Origin: DAISJI01 sp964559835
Lineage (GTDB): Bacteria > Acidobacteriota > Terriglobia > Terriglobales > Acidobacteriaceae
NCBI GenBank assembly: GCA_964559835.1
Contig: CAZLJE010000003.1
Location: 62,001 to 126,000 of the forward strand
Direction: 5' to 3'
DNA length: 64,000 nt
The notes under the pieces were generated by a model that saw nothing but the letters and a program-made list of their open reading frames with translations, made no database searches and was not told the DNA's origin. This document shows, in pieces, positions 43,693 to 57,800 of this stretch; the first letter of the stretch is position 1; every line of letters begins with the position of its first letter. A program made the position numbers and the translations under genes.

Positions 43693-45087
43693 CTACGTCC
43701 CCACGTCGGCGGCAACGACGGTCTGTCCGCCGTATTCCTTCAGCTTATTGTGCAGCGTCTTCAGGCTGATGCCGAGGATCTCGGCCGCGCGCGTTTTGTT
43801 GTTATTCGTGGCCTCGAGCGTCTTCAGGATCAGAAGGCGCTCGGCCTCGCCAACCGTCGTCCCCACACCCAAACGCACTGCATTCGCTTCCTGCACCGGC
43901 GGACGCGGCACGACGTTGCCGAACCCCGGCGGCAGATGCTTGCTCTCAATGACCGAACCCTCGCACACGATCGCAGCCCGCTCGAGCGTGTTGCGCAGTT
44001 CGCGGACGTTACCGGGCCATGAGTAATTCTGGAACGCCTGCATGACCGAATCGCTGATCATCTGTACCTTGCGCCCGTGCTTCTGGTTCATGTCCGGCAG
44101 GATGACTGCGACCAGTTCCTTCAGGTCTTCCTTGTGGTCGCGGAGCGGCGACATGTGCAGGCTGAAAACGTTCAGCCGGTAAAACAGGTCCTGGCGCAGT
44201 TCGCCTTTCGCGACGGCATCGTCGGGCACTTTGTTGGTGGCAGCGAGGACCCGCACATCGACTGACGTTTCGCTCTTGCTGCCGAGCCGGCGCAGCTTGC
44301 GGTCTTCGAGCACGCGCAGCAGCTTAGCTTGTGTGCCCGCCGGCATTTCGCCGATCTCATCGAGCAGCAGCGTGCCGCCTTCCGCCAGTTCGAAGCAACC
44401 GATACGGCGTTCCAGCGCGCCGGTGAACGCGCCCTTTTCGTGGCCGAAGATCTCGCTCTCGATCAGGGTCTCGGGAATGGCCGCGCAGTTGATGGCGATG
44501 AAGGGCTTGTCCTTACGCGGGCTGAGTTCATGGATCGTGCGCGCCACCATTTCTTTACCGGTGCCACTCTCGCCGGTGATCAGCACCGACGCCGTACTGG
44601 GCGCAACCATCTCGATGAGGCGGAAGATCTCCTGGATCTTCTTCGAGGAACCGACCAGACGACCCATGACTCCCTTGTCGCGCAGCGTGCGGCGCGTGGC
44701 TTCGAGTTGGACTTCCGCGTCCTGTTCCGACATGGCGTGGCGCAGGATCGTCCGCAGCCGCGTAGGATCGCTGCCCTTCTGGATGTAATCGTAGGCGCCA
44801 ATCTTCATCGCTTCGACAGCGCTATCCACGCTGCCGTGCGCGGTCATGACGATCACCTTGCACGCCTGAGGAAGGTCCGAGATGCGGCGCAGCAGTTCGA
44901 CGCCGTCCATACGCGGCATCATCATGTCGGTGACGACGATGGCGGGACTGAAGGCTTCCACCTTGTCCAGCGCCTCCATTCCGTCGGCGGCGGTATCTAC
45001 TTTGAAACCCCACAGGCTGACCAGCTCGGCCAGCCCAGTACGCTCGTTTTCTTCGTCCTCGACGATCAGTACTCGTTCCTGCTTCAT
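43693..45087 (-). CDS. NtrC-type sigma-54 response regulator
   Basis: A 464-residue regulator: receiver domain (about 5-118, phospho-Asp in IVVTDMMMPRMDG), AAA+ domain (about 143-375, Walker A GESGTGKE, GAFTGA loop in EKGAFTGALE) and Fis-type helix-turn-helix (EATNNNKTRAAEILGISLKTLHNKL). It is the first gene of a unit with a membrane kinase and a lipoprotein, a layout similar to envelope-stress systems such as ZraSR, though that function is inferred only from organisation. Confidence 0.95.
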   Translation of the reverse strand: MKQERVLIVEDEENERTGLAELVSLWGFKVDTAADGMEALDKVEAFSPAIVVTDMMMPRMDGVELLRRISDLPQACKVIVMTAHGSVDSAVEAMKIGAYDYIQKGSDPTRLRTILRHAMSEQDAEVQLEATRRTLRDKGVMGRLVGSSKKIQEIFRLIEMVAPSTASVLITGESGTGKEMVARTIHELSPRKDKPFIAINCAAIPETLIESEIFGHEKGAFTGALERRIGCFELAEGGTLLLDEIGEMPAGTQAKLLRVLEDRKLRRLGSKSETSVDVRVLAATNKVPDDAVAKGELRQDLFYRLNVFSLHMSPLRDHKEDLKELVAVILPDMNQKHGRKVQMISDSVMQAFQNYSWPGNVRELRNTLERAAIVCEGSVIESKHLPPGFGNVVPRPPVQEANAVRLGVGTTVGEAERLLILKTLEATNNNKTRAAEILGISLKTLHNKLKEYGGQTVVAADVGT

Positions 45088-45365
45088 GAGATCCTATGGC
45101 TCCATTATTCGCGACAGAGTCAGCTTTCGCAATCGTGCCAGGCTCAGAATCCGCTCTGGATGCGGCTTTGCCCTGCAATTCCCCGGGACACCGAGGACCA
45201 GACGCGTAGCGGATTGCGGGTACTACGAGGGCCGGTACAAACCTGTGAGATGCAGAGTAGCGGCTGGCGGTGACTTTGCCACGTAACCGACTGAACAGCA
45301 ACAACTTGCAAGACACATGGGTGGAGTTCACGATTTAGAATAACAGAGTTAGGGTTACTCTTTAG

Positions 45366-46715
45366 TTATCTGTCCGCGATTATTTCTTCAGCGGCGCGGT
45401 ACCCGCTGGAGATCGCACCATGAACCGTTCCGATATTCCAGGTGAGGTCGGTAGCCTCGCCGGCAAAGAACAACGTCTGCGACACGTCCTCGGACAATTC
45501 CTTCGCGGCACGATCCCCGCCAACGCGGAAATAACTGTACGCGCCACGGGCTAACGGATCGATCTGCCAATCGTAAACGTAAGCACGTTCGACGAGGTCA
45601 TTGAGGCGATCGGGTGCGATGTTGAGCTTCTCCGAAAGCGTTTGAACCGCGCGCGCGATTTGAAATTCGTCACCCTTGCCGGAGAGACGCTCCGCCGCAG
45701 TCGCAGGCGCCCACGCGACCATCACCGGCGTGCGATGCGGCATGGTCGTCCAAAAGGTCGGGTACCACGGGTCCTCGGTGAACAGGAAGTGCATGTCTTC
45801 GAGGGTCGTGCCATTCAGCGCGATGGCATCCCAGAAGCGCTCCTTGAATACCAAAGTCACGCGAACGACGTGTCCGACCGCGAGTTTCTCGAGCGCAGGA
45901 CGCTTTATATGCAGCGGCGGGTAAAAAAGGACGGCGTTTGACTGCAACACGCCGAGCGGGAGCGTGATCAGCGCCTTGGGAGCTTCGAAGCTTGCCTGCT
46001 GGGCGCGCACCGTGACATGCCCAGGTTTCCATTCGATACTCTCGACGGCGGTATTCATGCTGATGCGCAGATGCTCGGGGTCGCACATGCCGAGCAGCGT
46101 CCTGGGAATGAAGCTGTAGCCGCCGCGGATGCGGAAGCCGCGGTAGCCCTCGATCTTCTCTTCCGCCTCGTTTTGCCGGACGAGCGAATTGACGCTGATC
46201 TCTTCAGCGTGCGCGGCATTGAAGCCCTCGACGTAAGCGAATGCGCGCGCCTTGATCGCCTCGGGGACGTCGGTCTGAGAGCGCGCCCATTCGGCAAAGG
46301 ACTGGTCGGGGTCGGTGATCTTCATGCGTCCGAGGAATTCGTTGACCTGGTCGAAGAAGTCGCAAGGACCGACCTGTCCCTCGCGAATGCACCAGTTCGT
46401 GCCCGACATTTCGTCGACCTGCTCGGTAGAACCGCCGATCAGGTCCCAGATCTCGCGGGGCTTGCCGTGGACGAACTCGGCGCCGAGCTCGACGGCGAAT
46501 TCCTCAAGGTTTTGCAGCGATTTTCTCCCGCCCTGGTCGCGCTTCTCCGTACTCTGACCCTCTCGGTTCAACTCGCGCACGCTGTAGATCCGGCCGCCGA
46601 TCCGGTCTCGCGCTTCAAGGACTTGGACATTGATCCCGGCGTTGGTGAGTTTGGAGGCAGCGCCCAATCCTGCCACGCCCGCACCGATGATGATCACGTC
46701 TGGCTTGAAGTCCAT
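45366..46715 (-). CDS. Flavin-containing amine oxidase
   Basis: A 449-residue FAD-dependent amine oxidoreductase. The FAD-binding GAGVAGLGAASKL motif starts near residue 12, with LEARDRIGGRIYSV just after it. The C-terminal flavin contacts are in LFFAGEATDLTWNIGTVHGA followed by SGYRAAEEI. Members oxidise primary amines or polyamines to aldehydes, giving ammonia and hydrogen peroxide. It is divergent from a D-threonine aldolase-like gene, with only 55 bases between the starts. The substrate cannot be told. Confidence 0.9.
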   Translation of the reverse strand: MDFKPDVIIIGAGVAGLGAASKLTNAGINVQVLEARDRIGGRIYSVRELNREGQSTEKRDQGGRKSLQNLEEFAVELGAEFVHGKPREIWDLIGGSTEQVDEMSGTNWCIREGQVGPCDFFDQVNEFLGRMKITDPDQSFAEWARSQTDVPEAIKARAFAYVEGFNAAHAEEISVNSLVRQNEAEEKIEGYRGFRIRGGYSFIPRTLLGMCDPEHLRISMNTAVESIEWKPGHVTVRAQQASFEAPKALITLPLGVLQSNAVLFYPPLHIKRPALEKLAVGHVVRVTLVFKERFWDAIALNGTTLEDMHFLFTEDPWYPTFWTTMPHRTPVMVAWAPATAAERLSGKGDEFQIARAVQTLSEKLNIAPDRLNDLVERAYVYDWQIDPLARGAYSYFRVGGDRAAKELSEDVSQTLFFAGEATDLTWNIGTVHGAISSGYRAAEEIIADR

Positions 46716-46758
46716 CGGGTACTTAGATGAAGAAATGCCGGCGGTCGCGCCAGATGCT

Positions 46759-46764
46759 TATAAT
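46759..46764 (+). promoter_or_regulatory. -10 box just before a GTG start (leaderless mRNA)
   Basis: A perfect TATAAT ends 6 bases before GTG 46771, so the transcript would begin at the start codon itself. TG two bases upstream of the box is close to an extended -10 element, and no good -35 is seen. Confidence 0.55.
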
Positions 46765-46770
46765 CCCGAC

Positions 46771-47907
46771 GTGCCTGACTACACCATTGCCGGACTCGAC
46801 CACGTTCTCACCCCTGCGCTCGCCATCTATGCCGACCTGGTGGACGCGAACATCGACTTCACGCTCGGCCTGCTCGGAGGCGATGCGAACCGCTGGCGTC
46901 CGCACGTGAAGACGGCGAAACTGGAATCGATGATGCGGCGGCTGGTCGAGCGTGGTGTCACGAATCTCAAGTGCGCGACTACCCTGGAACTGCGCACGGC
47001 GTGCGACGCCGGAGCGCGAGACGTCCTGGTTGCGTATCCGATGACCGGCGCCAATGCCGCGCGCGTACGCCAACTCGCCGAAGCGATGCAGAACGCGTGC
47101 GTATCAGTGCTGGTGGAGAGCGCTGACCAGCTCCAGCCGTGGTTGCGCAGCGACATTGGCGTGTTCATCGACATCGATCCCGGCATGCACCGTACCGGCC
47201 TGCCACAAGAGCGCACGGACGATATCGTCTCGCTGGCACGGGCCATCCGTTCGGCAGGCCTGCGCTTCCGGGGTCTTCATTATTACGACGGGCACCTGCA
47301 CGAGCCCGATCTGGCCGCGCGTACCAAAGCGGCGCACGCCGGATACAGCCGGTTGTTACAGACCGTGAGCGCGCTGGAAGCGGCGAGCCTGCACGTGGAA
47401 GAGGTGATTACCGCAGGCACCCCGGCATTTCCGTGCACGTTGTCGTTCGCGGGATTTCAGAATGCGAGCTTCGTTCATCGCGCCTCGCCGGGAACCGTCG
47501 TGTACGGTGACGCATCGGCCGTTAAACAACTCCCCCCCGACTATCGCTATCAACCCGCGGTGCTGGTCGTCTCGCGCGTCGTCAGTCATCCCGGCGGGAA
47601 CATCGTGACGTGCGACGCCGGACATAAGACGTTGTCGGTCGATACAGGAGTTCCGAATTGCGAGGTGCTGGGCCATCCTGAACTCAAGCCGCTGAAGCCC
47701 AGCGAGGAGCACCTGCCCATAGCGGTTCCGGAAGGCGCATCGATGCCACCGGTCGGAAGCTTCCTTTATCTCGTGCCGAAACACGTCTGCCCGACGGTGA
47801 ACAATTTCGACGACGCCCTCATCGTGAGCAAAGGAAAGATCGAGTGCGTCGAACGGGTGACGGCGCGCGGACGCGAGTATCCGCTGGTGGCAGTCGCTAG
47901 TACCTAG
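46771..47907 (+). CDS. D-threonine aldolase-like PLP enzyme
   Basis: A 378-residue fold-type III PLP enzyme (alanine racemase N-terminal barrel plus the D-serine dehydratase-like C-terminal domain). The PLP lysine is in RPHVKTAK. The C-terminal metal site appears in CDAGHKTLSVD and PKHVCPTVNNFD, typical of D-threonine aldolase, which splits D-threonine into glycine and acetaldehyde and needs a divalent metal. The frame is open to 46630, but that overlaps the divergent amine oxidase. GTG 46771 gives the family length and fits the promoter. D-serine dehydratase is the main alternative. Confidence 0.85.
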   Translation: MPDYTIAGLDHVLTPALAIYADLVDANIDFTLGLLGGDANRWRPHVKTAKLESMMRRLVERGVTNLKCATTLELRTACDAGARDVLVAYPMTGANAARVRQLAEAMQNACVSVLVESADQLQPWLRSDIGVFIDIDPGMHRTGLPQERTDDIVSLARAIRSAGLRFRGLHYYDGHLHEPDLAARTKAAHAGYSRLLQTVSALEAASLHVEEVITAGTPAFPCTLSFAGFQNASFVHRASPGTVVYGDASAVKQLPPDYRYQPAVLVVSRVVSHPGGNIVTCDAGHKTLSVDTGVPNCEVLGHPELKPLKPSEEHLPIAVPEGASMPPVGSFLYLVPKHVCPTVNNFDDALIVSKGKIECVERVTARGREYPLVAVAST

Positions 47908-48008
47908 GAGTTAGTAGTTAGCGAAAACGCATGCGAGCGTTACATGCAGGTGGCGCTGCTAGCCGTGCTAACCGTCTGACCTCGCAAGACTCTGCGCTTC
48001 GCGTTCAG

Positions 48009-48048
48009 ATCTCCCGATCTCCAGATCTCCAGATGTCCCGGTCTCCAG
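48009..48048. repeat. 8-bp degenerate tandem repeat
   Basis: Five units resembling atctccag follow each other (atctcccg, atctccag, atctccag, atgtcccg, gtctccag). They lie in the roughly 300-base gap between the aldolase-like gene and nifJ. Nothing else was recognised in that gap. Confidence 0.65.
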
Positions 48049-48209
48049 ATGGGTCCGTCACCTTCCGTTGTGACGTGCGCACCTAGATTTCCCCTGCATT
48101 CAGTTAGTTACGAGCACCTATGACGTAGGTCACAGATGTCAGTGCGCCTCGGCTCGCATACTGAACCTTCATCCGGAGAGTTCCCGAGGGAGTGGGTGAG
48201 ACTGCAATC

Positions 48210-51823
<3,614 letters not shown>

Positions 51824-51827
<4 letters not shown>

Positions 51828-52840
51828 ACGATCTCAGAACCACATACCTCGGTAAGGAACTCAAGAATCCGCTGGTCGCATCCGCTTCGCCCCTGGGCAA
51901 GGACCTCGACGCGCTGCGTCGCATGGAAGACGCGGGCTGCTCGGCGGTAGTGTTGCACTCATTATTCGAAGAACAGATCGAAGTCGACAGCAACGAACTC
52001 GACCGCCAATACTGGAACGCGACCCACGTTGGCGCCGAAGCGATGCAGATGTTCCCCGACCTGGAAGCGAAGGCGCTCGGCCCGCAGGAATACCTCGACC
52101 ACCTCCGCAAGGTGAAACAGTCGCTCGCCATCCCGGTGATCGGCAGCCTGAACGGCGTGTCGAACGGCGGCTGGACGCGTTACGCGAAGCTGATGGAAGA
52201 GGCGGGGGCGGACGCGATCGAACTGAATATCTATCTCGTGTCGACGAAGTGGCACCAGAGCGGATTCGATGTCGAGCGCGAGTACGTCACGCTCGTGCAG
52301 CAAGTGCGCTCGGCGGTGAAGATCCCGGTCGCCGTCAAGCTCGGACCGTACTTCAGCTCTTTTGCTAACGTGGCCAAGCAATTGAACAACGCCGGCGCCG
52401 ATGGGCTGGTGCTCTTCAATCGTTTTTACCAGCCGGACTTCGATCTCGATAACCTGCAGGTTGTTCCCAGCCTGGTGCTGAGCCGGTCGAACGAACTGAA
52501 GCTGCGGCTGCACTGGGCTGCGATCCTCTTCGGACAGCTGGATTGCGATATCGCGATCACGGGCGGCGTCCACACCGCGGAAGACGTGCTGAAGTCGATG
52601 ATGGCCGGCGCAAAGGTCGCCATGATGACGTCGGCGATCCTGGAGCACGGGCCGGAGCGCTTCCGCATCGTGCGCGACGACCTCATCCGCTGGATGGAAG
52701 AGCACGAATACGAAAGCATCCGCCAGATGCAGGGCAGCATGAGCCTGCGTCGCGTGCCCAATCCGCAGGCGTTCGAGAGAGCGAATTACGTCCGGGTGCT
52801 CAGCTCGTACGCGGGGGAGAAGGCGGTCGGAGCGAAATAG
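51824..52840 (+). CDS. Dihydroorotate dehydrogenase-like protein
   Basis: A 338-residue flavin TIM-barrel protein. Family-like blocks are NPLVASASPLGKD near the start, IELNIY in the middle where dihydroorotate dehydrogenases have ELNISCPN, VAVKLGPYFS, and ITGGVHTAEDVLKSMMAGA for the FMN phosphate. The catalytic loop typical of PyrD is altered, so a role in pyrimidine synthesis is doubtful. It overlaps the nifJ stop as ATGA and is surely made with it. It may move electrons between a flavin and the ferredoxin reduced by NifJ; this is inference. Confidence 0.88.
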
Positions 52841-52909
52841 CGACCGGTCATCAGATATCAGCGATTAGGCTCCGGGCTTCGGTCCGGAGTCGTTCATTTT
52901 CGAGTTATC

Positions 52910-53119
52910 ATGTCCTTAATGACTGCGCGCAAAAAGAACCGACGCTCCAAATCAGAAGCAATGAAGTCACGCAATGCGCCTAAGATCCCTCGAGCTACTA
53001 ACCATTCCGGCGAGGGACTTGGGACGAAGTTTGCGAATGCATTCCGGAGTATCGGACCTGGTGAGTGTCCGGAAATCAAAGAACTTCATATCACCCTGAA
53101 GCCGGTTAAGTTCGACTAG
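52910..53119 (+). CDS. Small basic hypothetical protein
   Basis: A possible 69-residue gene starting 70 bases after the dehydrogenase-like gene. The N-terminal third is strongly basic (ARKKNRRSKSEAMKSR) and the rest reads KIPRATNHSGEGLGTKF ... ECPEIKELHITLKPVKFD. ATG 52919 is an alternative start. No family recognised and no good ribosome-binding site, so it may not be real. Confidence 0.4.
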   Translation: MSLMTARKKNRRSKSEAMKSRNAPKIPRATNHSGEGLGTKFANAFRSIGPGECPEIKELHITLKPVKFD

Positions 53120-53129
53120 TCAGCCCTGA

Positions 53130-54773
53130 TCACCCTTCCACCCAATTCCTTCTCTCAATAAATGTGGGCGGCTCGTACGTCTTGCCCTTTGCCAGCCGCT
53201 TCTCTTCCCTCTTTGCGGCCCACAGCATCACCGGACCCACGATTCGACCGGCCCACTTGCTGAAACCGCCGAACTCCGCTTCGATCTGCTTGCGCAGTTC
53301 ACGCACGCGCACGCTGATCTCTTGGTTCTTCTTCTTGAGCCGGCGTTCCATCGCCCACAGCGCGGCGTTATAGGTGTTGTGCAGGTTGCGAGCTTCCCAT
53401 TCGAAACGCGCTCGCACACGCTGGTCGGGATGGTCCTTGTAGCGCATCCAGCCCTGGAACGTCGTCTGCACGATGCGGTAGAGACTCGGTCCATTCATTT
53501 CGAAATCGCGCCGGAATGCCCAGTCGAGAAATCCCTTCGATTGGTCGCGAGAGATCGCCGCATGCTGGAAATTGAATTTGTACTGGCCGTGGATGTCGGC
53601 CAGGTCTACGTCGAGCATCCGCCCCTGTTCGGTCATTTCTTTGAAGAGCGGCGTACCCGGGACGGGCGTGTACAGCATGAACTGGTGGAAGTCGGTCGCG
53701 TGCGAGACCGCGTAATCGATCTCGCTGCGGATGTTGTGCGGCGTGTGGTGCTCAAGCCCGACAATCGTAGAGCCGAGCAGCTTGATGCCGTGCTGGCGCA
53801 GTTCTTGCGTGAGCTTCAGCGTATCGGCGCCGTCGAGCTTGGTGTACGAGGAGTTCGGCGATTCCAGCCCCATCCATACCCACGAAATCCCCAGTTCGAC
53901 CAGCTCTCCCATCGTGTACTTGCGGATTGCATTCGCTGACGAGAAGACATAGAAGGACCACGCTTTGTCGTGCTTGCGCATGAGATCGAGCAGTTCAAGC
54001 GCGCGCCGGCGCTGGAGCAGGAAGTTCTCGTCCATGACGAAGAAGGAGCGCGCGCCGAGCTTCTGCTCCATCTCGCACATCAAATCGAACAACTGCTGGC
54101 CGCTCTCGTAGAAATTAACGACCTTCCCCTTCCCGCCGAAGAACGCCGACGTGGTGCAGAAGTTGCAGCCCATGGGACAGCCGACGGACGGGATCACAGT
54201 CGCAGCCGTGTCGGCCAGCGCATTGGGAAGAGGCAATCCCAGCACGCGCATATTGAAGCCCGACACGATGTCCGGATGCCGAACGGGCGCCTCGGGATCT
54301 TCGCCGAGGAAGCGGCGCATCCACGCGATGCCTTCGCCGGTCACGATTTGGTCGGCGTCGATGAGGTGCCTGATCCCGGGGATGGCCGCGACGTGCCCGC
54401 CAACGACGATCGTCGACTGCGGCGAGAGCTTGCGCACCATCCGGCACATCTCGCGCACCTTGCCGACGTTGCTGATAATGGCTGAAATGCCGACGATGTC
54501 GTAATGATGACGCGTCAACTCGCGCGCGAAATCCTTGCGCTCGGGAAAATCCAGGACCGTACACGGCGCCGAGATGTTTTCCTGGATCATCATGATTCCC
54601 CAGGAGCGGTGGAACATGCGCAGCGAGAATGCGCCCTGCTCGCGCGTGACCTGGTTGTGGTAGAGCTCCATCGGGTTGATGGACCGGCTCCCGAACTCGT
54701 CGTCTTGCGCGTAAGGCCCAAAGACCGAGGAAAGCAGCACGCGCGCGCGTGTGCCCTTGGGATGTGTTTGCAT
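53130..54773 (-). CDS. B12-binding-domain radical SAM protein
   Basis: A 547-residue radical SAM enzyme. The N-terminal 150 residues resemble a cobalamin-binding Rossmann domain (YDIVGISAIISNVGKVREM, VVGGHVAAIPG, GEGIAWMRR). The CxxxCxxC cluster motif is CPMGCNFC. A barrel follows with FVMDENFLLQRRRALEL and GLESPNSSYTKLDGAD. The layout matches the HpnJ/HpnR/BchE-type group that includes methyltransferases and cyclases acting on lipids or pigments. ATG 54773 is chosen because GAGAGAGAA lies just upstream. The substrate is unknown, and no hopanoid or pigment gene is nearby. Confidence 0.88.
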   Translation of the reverse strand: MQTHPKGTRARVLLSSVFGPYAQDDEFGSRSINPMELYHNQVTREQGAFSLRMFHRSWGIMMIQENISAPCTVLDFPERKDFARELTRHHYDIVGISAIISNVGKVREMCRMVRKLSPQSTIVVGGHVAAIPGIRHLIDADQIVTGEGIAWMRRFLGEDPEAPVRHPDIVSGFNMRVLGLPLPNALADTAATVIPSVGCPMGCNFCTTSAFFGGKGKVVNFYESGQQLFDLMCEMEQKLGARSFFVMDENFLLQRRRALELLDLMRKHDKAWSFYVFSSANAIRKYTMGELVELGISWVWMGLESPNSSYTKLDGADTLKLTQELRQHGIKLLGSTIVGLEHHTPHNIRSEIDYAVSHATDFHQFMLYTPVPGTPLFKEMTEQGRMLDVDLADIHGQYKFNFQHAAISRDQSKGFLDWAFRRDFEMNGPSLYRIVQTTFQGWMRYKDHPDQRVRARFEWEARNLHNTYNAALWAMERRLKKKNQEISVRVRELRKQIEAEFGGFSKWAGRIVGPVMLWAAKREEKRLAKGKTYEPPTFIERRNWVEG

Positions 54774-54863
54774 TGTGCGTTCTCTCTCTGGGGCGAGGGT
54801 AATTCGGTCGCGCACAGCCCGACGTGAGCAACGTCACATTCGCCCAGAGTCTTACAAAAAAAT

Positions 54864-54869
54864 TACAAT
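54864..54869 (+). promoter_or_regulatory. -10 box just before lhr (leaderless mRNA)
   Basis: TACAAT ends 7 bases before ATG 54877, and no ribosome-binding site lies before that ATG. The spacing fits transcription starting at or next to the start codon. No strong -35 seen. Confidence 0.45.
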
Positions 54870-54876
54870 CCCAACA

Positions 54877-57800
54877 ATGGCTGCCGCCCACGACTCCCTC
54901 GCGCTCTTCCATCCTGCCGTGCGCGAGTGGTTCACCGCCGTTTTCGAAGGCGCCACGCGTCCGCAGCAGCTCGGATGGCCCGCGATCGCACGCGGCGAGA
55001 GCACGCTCATCCTCGCACCCACGGGAACTGGAAAAACGCTGGCAGCATTCCTATGGGCCATCGACCGCCTGATGTTTGCGCCGGTGCCCGAGCCCGACAA
55101 GCGCTGCCGGATCCTATATGTCTCGCCGATCAAGGCGCTCGCGGTCGACGTGGAGCGCAACCTGCGTTCGCCGCTGGTCGGGATTGCGCAGGCTGCCCGC
55201 AACCGTGGTGACGATTTTCATGAGCCTACGGTCGCCATACGCACCGGTGATACGACTGCCGCCGAACGCACGCGCTTTGCCCGTCATCCTGCCGACATCC
55301 TTATTACTACTCCGGAGTCTCTTTATTTATTGCTGACCTCGCGCGCTCGGGCGGCGCTGCAGTCCGTCGAGACCGTCATCCTTGACGAGATCCACGCTCT
55401 CGCTCCGACCAAGCGCGGCTCGCATCTCGCGCTCTCGCTGGAGCGTCTTGAACAACTCTGCGGACGCACGCTCCAGCGCATCGGCCTCTCCGCAACCCAG
55501 CGCCCGCTGGAGGAGATCGCGCATTTTCTGGGTGGAGCGGAATCCCACCCGAGCAAAACCGGCTTGGGTGCGCCACCCACACCCGCTTCCCCGACGGATG
55601 CGATGGAGGAGTTCGAAGCGGCGGGCAAGATCGAGTTTCGTCCGGTCACCATCGTCGATGCCGGCGAGAAGAAGCGTCTCGACCTGCGCATCGAAGTGCC
55701 CATCGAGGACATGTCGAACCTCGACGAGTTCGAGAAGATCCCTAGTGGGCCCGCGGCGCAGGGGCCAGTTCGTCAATCGATCTGGAGCGCCATCAATCCC
55801 AAGCTGCTTGACCTGGTCAAAGCGCACCAATCGACGTTGATCTTCGTCAACTCACGCCGTCTTGCGGAGCGCATCTCCGGCGCCATCAACGAACTCGCGG
55901 GCGAGACGCTGGTACGAGCGCATCACGGCAGCGTGGCCCTGTCGCAGCGCAAGGAGATCGAAGACCGGCTGAAGATTGGGACGCTGCGCGGCTTGGTCGC
56001 GACGTCCTCGCTCGAACTCGGTATCGACATGGGCGCCATCGATCTCGTCATCCAGATCGAAGCGCCGCCTTCGGTCGCCAGCGGCATGCAGCGCATCGGA
56101 CGCGCCAGCCACCACGTCGGCGCGGTCAGCAACGGCATCGTGTTTCCAAAATATCGCGGCGACCTGGTGGCGTGCGCGGCGGTAACGACCGCGATGTACA
56201 ACGGCGAAGTCGAGGCCGTGCACTATCCGCGCAACCCGCTCGATGTCCTCGCACAGCAGATCGTCGCGGCCGTCGCGATGGATGAGTGGGAGCTCGATGG
56301 TCTCTACGCGCTCGTCCGCCGTGCTGCACCTTACGCTGCCCTGCCACGGTCCGTGTTTGAAAACGTGCTCGATATGCTCTCTGGACGCTATCCGTCCGAC
56401 GAGTTCGCGGAACTGCGCCCGCGCATCACCTGGGACCGCGTTTCCAACCGCCTCACTGCACGCGAGGGGGCGCACAGCATCGCCATCATCAACGGCGGCA
56501 CCATTCCCGACCGCGGTCTCTACGGCGTTTTTCTCGCAGGTGCGACGAAGGGCGCGCGCGTCGGAGAACTCGACGAGGAGATGGTGTTCGAGAGCCGCAC
56601 CGGCGACACCATCATTCTCGGCGCGACCACGTGGCGAATCGAGGAGATCACGCACGACCGCGTCGTGGTTTCTCCCGCTCCGGGCGAGCCAGGCAAAATG
56701 CCGTTCTGGCACGGCGATTCCGCCGGACGTCCCGCGGAGTTCGGCGAGCTCATCGGCGTCATGACGCGCCAGTTACTGGCCATGCCTCGTCCGACCGCGT
56801 TCACAAAATTAGTCGAAGAACACTCGCTTGACCAGAACGCCGCAGAAAACCTGTTGCGCTATCTCGAAGAGCAGACGCGCGCTACGCAGCGCGTGCCGAG
56901 TGACGAGGACATCGTCATCGAACGCATGCGCGACGAAATCGGCGACTGGCGCATCTGCGTGCTTTCTCCCTTCGGTCAGCAAGTGCACGCGCCGTGGTGC
57001 ATGGCGGTGACGGCGAAGCTGCGCGAAGAGCGCGGCCTCGAACCGGAATCGATGTGGACCGACGATGGTTTCGTCATACGCCTTCCGGAGACCGAGGAGC
57101 CGATCGACTCCGCAATACTCCTGCCCGATCCTGCCGAATTCCGCGATCTCGTGCTGCGCCAGCTTGGCAGCACTTCCCTTTTCGCGGCTCGGTTCCGTGA
57201 AGCCGCCGGACGCGCTCTGCTGTTGCCGAAGCGCCGCCCGGGCACGCGCTCGCCGCTATGGGCACAGCGCAAGCGCGCAGCCGATCTGCTTGCCGTGGCG
57301 TCGCGCTATTCTTCATTTCCTCTGCTGCTGGAAACCTATCGCGAATGTATCCGCGACACCTTCGATCTTCCGTCCACGGCGTCCATCCTGCGCCGGATTC
57401 ACAGCGGTCAAGTGCGCGTTACGACGGTCAACTCAGAGAAGCCATCGCCGTTTGCCTCTGCCCTGCTCTTTTCGTATGTCGCAAACTATATCTACGAAGG
57501 CGATGCTCCGCTGGCGGAACGGCGCGCGCAGGCACTGTCGATCGACCAGTCGCAACTGGAGGACCTGCTCGGCGATTCTGATTTCCGCGAACTGCTCGAT
57601 CCCGTCGCGCTTGACGAGACCGAAGCGCAGTTGCAGATGCTCGATCCTGACTACCACGCGCGCCACGCCGATGGGGTCCACGATCTTTTGCTGCGGCTCG
57701 GCGACCTGACGGCGCCCGAGATCGCTGCCCGCTCGGCAAGCGCGGAAGTCGCCGAGTCTGTGCACGAACTGCTCGCCACCCGCCGCGTTCTGCGCACACG

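Noticed and set aside
45266..45281. Sigma-54-like site TGGC-N8-TGC on the plus strand
   Set aside because: It points at the 3' end of the opposite-strand amine oxidase gene, so it has no target and is probably a chance match.
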